Source: Gautieria morchelliformis (Eukaryota > Basidiomycota > Agaricomycetes > Gomphales > Gomphaceae). Taken from it: 64,000 nt of DNA. Where the stretch lies: contig WHVA01000106.1 in assembly GCA_015179125.1 (NCBI GenBank), forward strand, positions 62,001 to 126,000. Reading direction: 5' to 3'. Below the pieces are notes generated by a model. That model saw only the letters and a list, made by a program, of their open reading frames with translations, was not told where the DNA came from and made no database searches. A program made the translations under genes and the position numbers. Position 1 is the stretch's first letter, and every line of letters begins with the position of its first letter. Positions 57,901 through 64,000 of this stretch are shown here, piece after piece.

Positions 57901-59445
57901 TTCCTCCCAATTGTTCTATGTTCAAATATTATTAGCTAAAAGCACTGTCACGGCTGGCAGCTCTGGACGCCGTTACGCGCCTTCCACGCGGACTGAGGGC
58001 TATACAAGATATCCAACCCGTACAGAGTCATTCCAGAGTGCTCGTAGTAGCGATAGATCGATCAGATGATACCCTCTGGGGTGACGCGTGGTATTCTGCT
58101 CTTACGGCTCAAGGCACCCCTTCGTTTCAGGCCCAAGTTTCCTGAGCCTGTCTTTGTAGTGCTTGGAATATCGCTCTCAGAGGTAGAGGCATTCGAAAGA
58201 CTGATGGCATCGGACAATGAAGATGATTTGGGAGTTGAGAGAATTGGGAAGTGGACAGGTTATAAATGCTCATCCCGACAGTGACTACAAATTCAGTGCA
58301 GCCACCACTCAACTTTCACCAACAATCATATCTAGGTATTCGGTATGCGATGGCTGGTTTGGTCTGCTTCATATTGACTTGGTTCGGAAGTGAGAATATA
58401 AGCTGAGTTATTTACTACACTGCATCTACCCTTTTTTTCATGTGGCTCATAGTCAAGCTGATGTGAAGCGGGTGGTAGATGGCGACATTCTGATATGTGC
58501 GTGATTTGTGTACGCCTTCTCATGGTGTGTCTGACCTTACTCATCTCTCACACCTTATCGCCAACATTATATATCCTGACGAGTCTTGTCGGCCTCATGC
58601 ACTGGGACGCCTTTAAACTCGTTGACCCTTCCTTCTTTCTATGCGCTGATTTTATGGCCGTCTTTCATTCCGATTTTAGTTCTCGGCTGCAGCTCGTATA
58701 ACGAGAGGCATTTTCACTTGACCGGAAACTCAATTTAGCATGGAGTCAGCGGTAAGGCTAGTAATCCAAGAATCAGTGGCTACCCTTATGCACATTATAC
58801 GCTTTTCATCGCGGAGCTGGTGAGCTCCATTGCTGCGCCCATTGTAACCCTTTTCGTGGGTCTCACCGGGTCGGCGTTAGTATAGTTTCACCTTTTCAGT
58901 AGTTCTGATGCTGCCCTTTTTTTGCAAGGACAAAACAACTTTCTCGAAAAATTGCTACCTCGCACGCCACTTCCTGGGTGCAGAGGAAAGCTCTTTCTTT
59001 TCGAGCAGGGCAACCTGCGATGTTGGCGACCCGCGTTTTCTTTTGTGCCTCTCAGCATTCTCATTCGCTCTTGTGCTCGAATCACGTCGATCGGTTAGTG
59101 TCCGCATAATTCAAGCTTCATATCGAGATTGAACATCGTTTCGGGAAATGTCTCACCTCGAGCATATCGCCTGAGCAATGCAGACCCAATTCTCACTCGT
59201 TCCTCTGACCCGCAACTGCCCAGCCTTCTCGCATATTTAATGCATGTGATCTATCACCCGCTCTGCCTAGGACGAAAGCGCAAAGCAAACTTCACGGTAG
59301 GACGAATCTTTATGCTGAGATGATTGACTGCTTGGCAGTGGGTCAGTGGGTACAATACACTACGCTACGGTATGATAGTATGCTAATTAGTCTAAGATAC
59401 GGTTTGATACATGTGTAAAGAATCCACAAAGAGGCGATAAACACA
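54961..59445. other. Gene-poor stretch of about 4.5 kb
   Basis: Holds the promoter of the desaturase at its left end. Numerous open frames of 60-130 codons on both strands (for example plus 57,066-57,446 and plus 57,743-58,069) have no recognisable family, no repeat borders and no consistent splicing. The one structured item is the hairpin at 57,617-57,726. May contain lineage-specific genes that cannot be told by eye. Confidence 0.35.
57617..57726. other. Long imperfect hairpin / short inverted repeat
   Basis: Left arm 57,617-57,658 ('tagtaggagtactacatgta...') pairs with right arm 57,681-57,726 with a few mismatches and one 3-nt bulge, leaving a loop of about 22 nt. The stem is about 40 bp. 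It could be a tiny MITE or a stem-loop RNA precursor. Confidence 0.7.
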
Positions 59446-60761
59446 TCACTCGTCGATGTCTAATCTTGACCGATCCTGGACTACAAAGGACTCCGGAAGG
59501 GCGGCTGCTGCGTCAGTTACGAGAAAGTCTTGCATCGTCAATGGTCGAAGAGTGTATCCCTGAAAATAGGCCTTAGAAAGCCATTGTGAAAGCACCGGGA
59601 TATGGATTTACCTCCAATCCGCCTTTCTCCATTGCAGTTTGATTATCGGCGTTCTCGCGCATATACTCTCGTACGGGATGCATGGCTGCATTTCTGCAAA
59701 CTTCCTTCAAGTCTGAGCCTGAGTAGTTCGCGGTACGTAGAGCGAGTTCATCCATGGAGAAGTCAGGTGTTAGTTGAGTACCCCTAAGTGTCTGGTGAGT
59801 GAGCGATCGGTCAGGATGTGATGCGAATCATTCGACTGAAAAATGGACACACGAGCTCAAGAATCTTCCGTCGCTGTAAAACATCCGGTAGTGGGACCGC
59901 GAACCGCTTAGGCATACGCCGCAATATTGCGGAGTCAATGTCACTTGGGCGGTTGGTAGCACCGAGCACCATTATCCGATCCGTTCCAGATAAAAGCCCA
60001 TCCCATAACCTTCGGAGTGGTCATTCATATGCATCCATGTGCATTTCTGATTAAAGAATGCGCACGTACGTCATGAACTCAGCCTTTATCATTGCTGTCG
60101 CTTCGTGGTCGCTTTTACCTCGCTCCCTTAAAAACGAATCAATCTCATCGATGAAGATGATACTAGGTTGCATCTTCTTGGCGAGCCCGAACAGTCCCGC
60201 CACGAGCTTATTAGATTCGCCGTACCATTTTGTGGTGAGGACGGACACGGCGATGTTTATGAATGTCGCCCCAGATTCTTTCGCAAGCGCTTTTGCGAGC
60301 ATGGTTTTTCCGCAACCAGGGGGTCCATAAAGAAGCACGCCTTTAGGGGCGGAAAGGAGTGATGATGAACTGGTGAAGAGTGTTGGGTATACCAAGGGAA
60401 AGATCACGGATTCACGGAGGGAAGATATGATGGGATCAAGGCCACCAATGTCTAACACCCATCACAGATGTTACCAGTAGAGGTAATCAACAATGTATTG
60501 TGACTCACCAGAAAACTTAACCTCAATATCGTCCGGGTGGATGACTTCAGCTGCAATGATCTCTACACCCACCCCCCAGTTGAATCACGACGAAAGGACG
60601 GAGGAAGAATACCACACACGTTCATATTCACTCAGTTGCATATTTTTCCGTCCCAGGCGTTTCAGAACCTCAATACTCTTTGCCTTTGCCTGCCTCTTCT
60701 CACTGTCCGACCCAAACGCTTCTATTGCCCACTGGTTCAACATATAAGGGGCCATTATCAT
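59446..60761 (-). CDS. Msp1/ATAD1-like AAA ATPase (342 aa as modelled)
   Basis: AAA ATPase of the Msp1/ATAD1 group, which extracts mislocalised tail-anchored proteins from the mitochondrial outer membrane. Exons on minus: 60620-60761, 60509-60562, 60070-60451, 59853-60009, 59612-59791, 59446-59559, all GT-AG and in one frame (1,029 nt). Motifs: '[19 protein letters not shown]', Walker A GPPGCGKT (108-115), pore-loop region '[11 protein letters not shown]', Walker B IIFIDEID (163-170), '[20 protein letters not shown]' sensor/arginine-finger region, and '[14 protein letters not shown]'. The usual N-terminal membrane anchor is incomplete: in-frame upstream sequence from an ATG at 60,815 (MLGSIVLFCIGKS) is separated from the rest by a TAA. 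I therefore start at 60,761, but the N-terminus is doubtful. Confidence 0.88.
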
Positions 60762-60815
60762 TGCAAAGAGAAGTTAAGACTTGCCGATACAGAATAAAAC
60801 AATGCTGCCTAACAT

Positions 60816-61470
60816 TCCGTTTGTCTTATTATTCTTGTGGCAGGAGTATCAGGCAAACGGCACGCACTTGGCTGGCGAGGAAGAGAGCAACTAACGAAAC
60901 ATTTTGGTTACAAAGACAAGATACTATCAGGTAACTTACTGACCATCTAAAACAAATCTTTTTGAACTTGACGAAGACATGGACTTCTCGACCCCTTCTA
61001 AGATAAAGAGTGGCCGGGCGCTTCACGAGGTTGCGTGGGAACCAGTACTTCGATAGCGTTTTGGACATTTCAGCCTTTTCTAGTAATTGTAATTACAGTA
61101 TACATGATATAATACTGTATTGCTATGATGATGTTCTAAGGGGCACATCAAATTCTATGTACAATGATCACCGAAGCTGTCTGGATCGTGACTTCTGACC
61201 TGTATACACTACGACTTACTTTGATGGCAATTGTTCCCGGTACGACTTAGACCTGGAGAAGATGGCCTACCAAGGATTTCCAAGCTCCTTAGTAGTCGCC
61301 TACTACTACTCTAATAAATTAATCAGATCTTCTGTACACCACATTGATATGATGGACTTACCAAGACGCCGACCTGGACACAAAAATCCTGGTTACAACG
61401 TGTGAGAAGAGAAATATAAGGGCGGAATGCCAAGCAGAAAGTTTCCCATGCGAATACCAGACAGTCAAAT
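60816..61470. other. Intergenic region between WDR7-like and Msp1-like genes
   Basis: Minus-strand open frame 60,829-61,068 ('MSKTLSKYWFPRNLV') lies upstream of the ATPase but cannot be joined to it by a convincing splice. Otherwise AT-rich non-coding sequence. Confidence 0.35.
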
Positions 61471-64000
61471 CTATGTATTAAACGTAAAGGCGTTATCTCG
61501 AATCTTGAGTCGAGCGGTACGATCATCTGGCCACTCAAACCGAACCCATTCGAGCGTCGCTGCCACCGTCATATTCGCTACGCGGAACAGTGAGCAATGA
61601 ATCCTTCAAGAAGGAGGTTTTGGACGCTGATGCACCTTCATCTCCCACATTGAAATTCAAAGTCTTGAATGGGTCAGAACCAGAATGACCTTGACGGGGC
61701 GGCGCCCCTGGCATGAACAGGCTTGTGAGGCTGGAACCTACTTTCCAAACCCTCACGATGCCCTCCTCGAGGCAAACTGTAGCAAGCCTCCGCCCGTCTG
61801 GAGAGAAACTGCACCCGACCAGACGTTTTCTGTGACCTTCAAGAACGTAGAGGCGCGTGGCCGTTTTGAGGTCGTACATGATGACTGCTCCTTCACTTGT
61901 GCCTACGCACAGCCGTTGAGACGGCATGTGAAAATCAACTGAAGGGAAGCTGTAACAAAGCGTGCATAACTTCGACAACGTATACAGGCAATAGAACTGA
62001 CGTCTTTACAACTTGCCCCAGAATTTCGGTAGCCGCATCAAATACAGCCTCTCGATCCCCAGACGAACCTGGATCGAGAGACTTGACGACAGCCTCCACA
62101 AGCTTTGGTAAATTTAGATGCAAGACCAAAGGTTTCTGGCCATTGTCTCAGCGAAGCTCACCATCCAAAGTTTTTTATTTACCTTTCGAATAAGAAATGC
62201 GACCAGCTGCATGATGGACTTTCGTTGCTGAACAGACCTTGGATGCAGAATATCCAGCGACAAAGTAGTCATGAACAACGGCGTATTGCTGGATGCAATT
62301 TGTAAGACAGACAGCCTGGCCTGAGGACCTACGTTACGCTCCTTCTCCGCACTAGTCGACAGGCTGAACAGAGCCCGCAAGACTTCCATGGCGTCAACGT
62401 GGTGTTGCCAAATATCGAATCCGCGAGAGCAGAGATCAATGGCCAAAACACGATGTGGACAAGCCTCATCATGAAGATACAGTGCAATTGATTTGGCGAT
62501 ATCTGTCAAGGTGCTTGAAATGTGGATGTCAGAAACTTTGACGATGAAGATGGTGAATTGGAAAACCTGGTTGAAAGAACAGCGTATCTCTCTGTGGCCA
62601 CATTGCCGGCGATCAGCAAGGCTAGCGCCGAATATGAAGACTGCTTTTCAGTATCGGGCTGGAGACAGGGCACTGTTGAGCGGTATAAATGTAAGATTCC
62701 CCATCAGATCATGCCGAAGAAAGTACTGACGCTCATGCTGCCAAAACTCTACCAATGCAATAGTATCTTCATCCGACAACCGATTAGCAGTAGCCCCGAA
62801 GAGCGCTCTTGCGGCGAGACGAAGATCCGCTAAATCATAAATAGATTTTAAAGCCAATGGACAAGGAGTCTGATGATATACACCTACAAGCTGTATGAAG
62901 CCAATACCGTGCCAAAAATGATAAACTCGGAGCTTGCCATGACGACCCGACTGCATCCGGTAACACGGCAACATAGAAAGTGATGACCTGGTTAGCATAC
63001 TGCTCGCACTCTTCTACAAAAATGAGACCCGAATAACGTGATAAAGGAGCATTGATCGTACCGTCAAAGGCGAGGAACCCTCTAAGTACTGTGACAAGCG
63101 CCAACAGTCGGGAAGCCGTGTGCTCCGGAGAGATCTGCCAAATTGCTCGAGGCGTAGCCGGATTAAGTAGAGTTGCCGCCAGATCGGTGCTGTGGGATAT
63201 ACGTCTTAGCGGCTAGATATTGCTAAGGAACATTCTGTTGCGCTGACCCAGATATACCAACAGAAGCTATCGAAGGTAGGACGCCAAGTTTTTCTTTGCA
63301 AATGAAATCTATGAGGTCGTCAATTCCAAAGCTCAGTAGGGCTGCTGCAAAGGACTTCAGGAGCTCCAAACGATGAGGCGTCCGTTTTGCAGGTAATGAC
63401 ACGTCCACCTTAGCATCCATCGTCCGGGTACTAGTATTTTCGGGAAGCCGCGGATCTCGAAAGTGCTGTGAAGGGGGGATCGGATGGATGAGGTCACTCA
63501 AATTCTGTATGTCAAGAAGTAGAGTTGATGCTGTGAGAGGATGTTAACCTCGCTTAGAACTGATAAAAGGGGACGTCGCACGTACCTGCATCGTAGGAAG
63601 AAAAGCATATTTTTAGTGGAGCCAGTGGTGTATCACGAAAACTGGGCTTGCTGTGTCCAACATCCCTGTGTGGCATTGTTTACGGTGACCTACAAGATAA
63701 TGCTGTTGACTTACGCCTCAAACCATCCACCCTGACTGAGTAACTCATCCACAGTCTTGCTTGTCATGGCTCTCCAGAATTCCTGAGTCTTCACATCCCA
63801 CAGCCTTGCTTTGCCATCAGCATATACCAACAGCAAATTATCTTCGCCAAGACATATGCGTATTAGGCGTGCCGCTGAGCCTGGAATGAGATACAGGCTG
63901 TCGACACCCACATCAGGCCAGAATCTGGAAACAACATCGAGAATCGACTTACCACTCGAGGCCGTCGACGGCCACGACGGCAAGCGTACCGTCCTCAGAA
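61471..64000 (-). CDS. WDR7/rabconnectin-3-like WD40 protein (C-terminal part; 5' end off window)
   Basis: C-terminal portion of a large WD40 protein of the WDR7 (rabconnectin-3 beta) type; in animals these assist V-ATPase and vesicle acidification. Clearly spliced exons on minus include 62731-62829, 62567-62672, 62183-62513, 62002-62135, 61636-61949 and 61471-61577, with GT-AG introns and one frame. Upstream pieces are visible at 62,888-63,100, 63,240-63,500 and 63,720-64,000 ('DNLLLVYADGKARLWDVKT'), where exact borders were not worked out. Typical sequence: 'FWQHELPCLQPD', 'TLTDIAKSIALYLHDE', 'GTSEGAVIMYDLKTATRLYV', 'GAPPRQGHSGSDPFKTL', 'LEWVRFEWPDDRTARLK', ending '...RDNAFTFNT' at 61,471. 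Conserved and apparently intact in this part. Confidence 0.88.

Noticed and set aside
54961-59445. Several 80-130-codon frames as lineage-specific genes
   Set aside because: None has a recognisable family, hydrophobic signal or consistent intron chain, and frames occur equally on both strands.

Overview
The window looks like genomic DNA of a filamentous basidiomycete, most likely an Agaricomycete (mushroom-forming fungus). Supporting signs are many short GT-AG introns of about 40-65 nt, a STAND/NACHT-WD40 receptor with near-identical WD repeats, a degraded DUF6533-type membrane protein gene, a fungal multi-exon P450, an FAD2-like desaturase, a fungal Msp1/ATAD1 ATPase and a WDR7/rabconnectin-like gene. 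About half of the window is LTR-retrotransposon debris. No bacterial or organellar features were seen.

Layout. 1-19,700 is an accessory region. It holds a 5' fragment of a short-chain dehydrogenase/reductase (SDR) gene at the left edge, a large NACHT-WD40 gene (3.7-8.7 kb, minus strand), Gypsy and Copia remnants with several LTRs (9.2-15.1 kb), two more SDR genes with the same exon lengths (15.4-16.6 and 18.0-19.1 kb), a GC-rich element with terminal inverted repeats between them, and a small three-exon membrane-protein candidate. 19.7-43.4 kb is almost entirely mobile DNA: solo LTRs, a gag-protease Gypsy remnant, one nearly full-length chromodomain Gypsy element (25,260-31,967, CCACC target duplication), an 11-bp minisatellite of about 0.8 kb inside a low-complexity reading frame, a Copia element (35,755-39,821, TTTCC target duplication) nested in an older repeat, and SINE-like repeats, one ending in AATAAA plus A24. 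43.4-49 kb holds the DUF6533 remnant, a very GC-rich island, a Gypsy gag remnant and a 358-bp foldback element.

49-64 kb is the genic part. An isoprenylcysteine carboxyl methyltransferase-like gene (minus) is divergent from an 11-exon P450 (plus), which converges on a 10-exon delta-12-type desaturase (minus). All three can be spliced by hand into uninterrupted proteins (245, 559 and 412 aa). After a gene-poor 4.5 kb with a long hairpin come an Msp1/ATAD1-like AAA ATPase and the 3' part of a WDR7/rabconnectin-3-like gene, both on the minus strand. The last two are housekeeping-type genes, so the window seems to cross from a repeat-rich accessory block into conserved sequence.

How the genes may work together. 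The methyltransferase, P450 and desaturase could form a small lipid or specialised-metabolite neighbourhood (inference only). The SDR genes are a local family expansion. The NACHT-WD40 protein is a candidate intracellular recognition receptor whose homogenised WD array differs mainly at surface-type positions.
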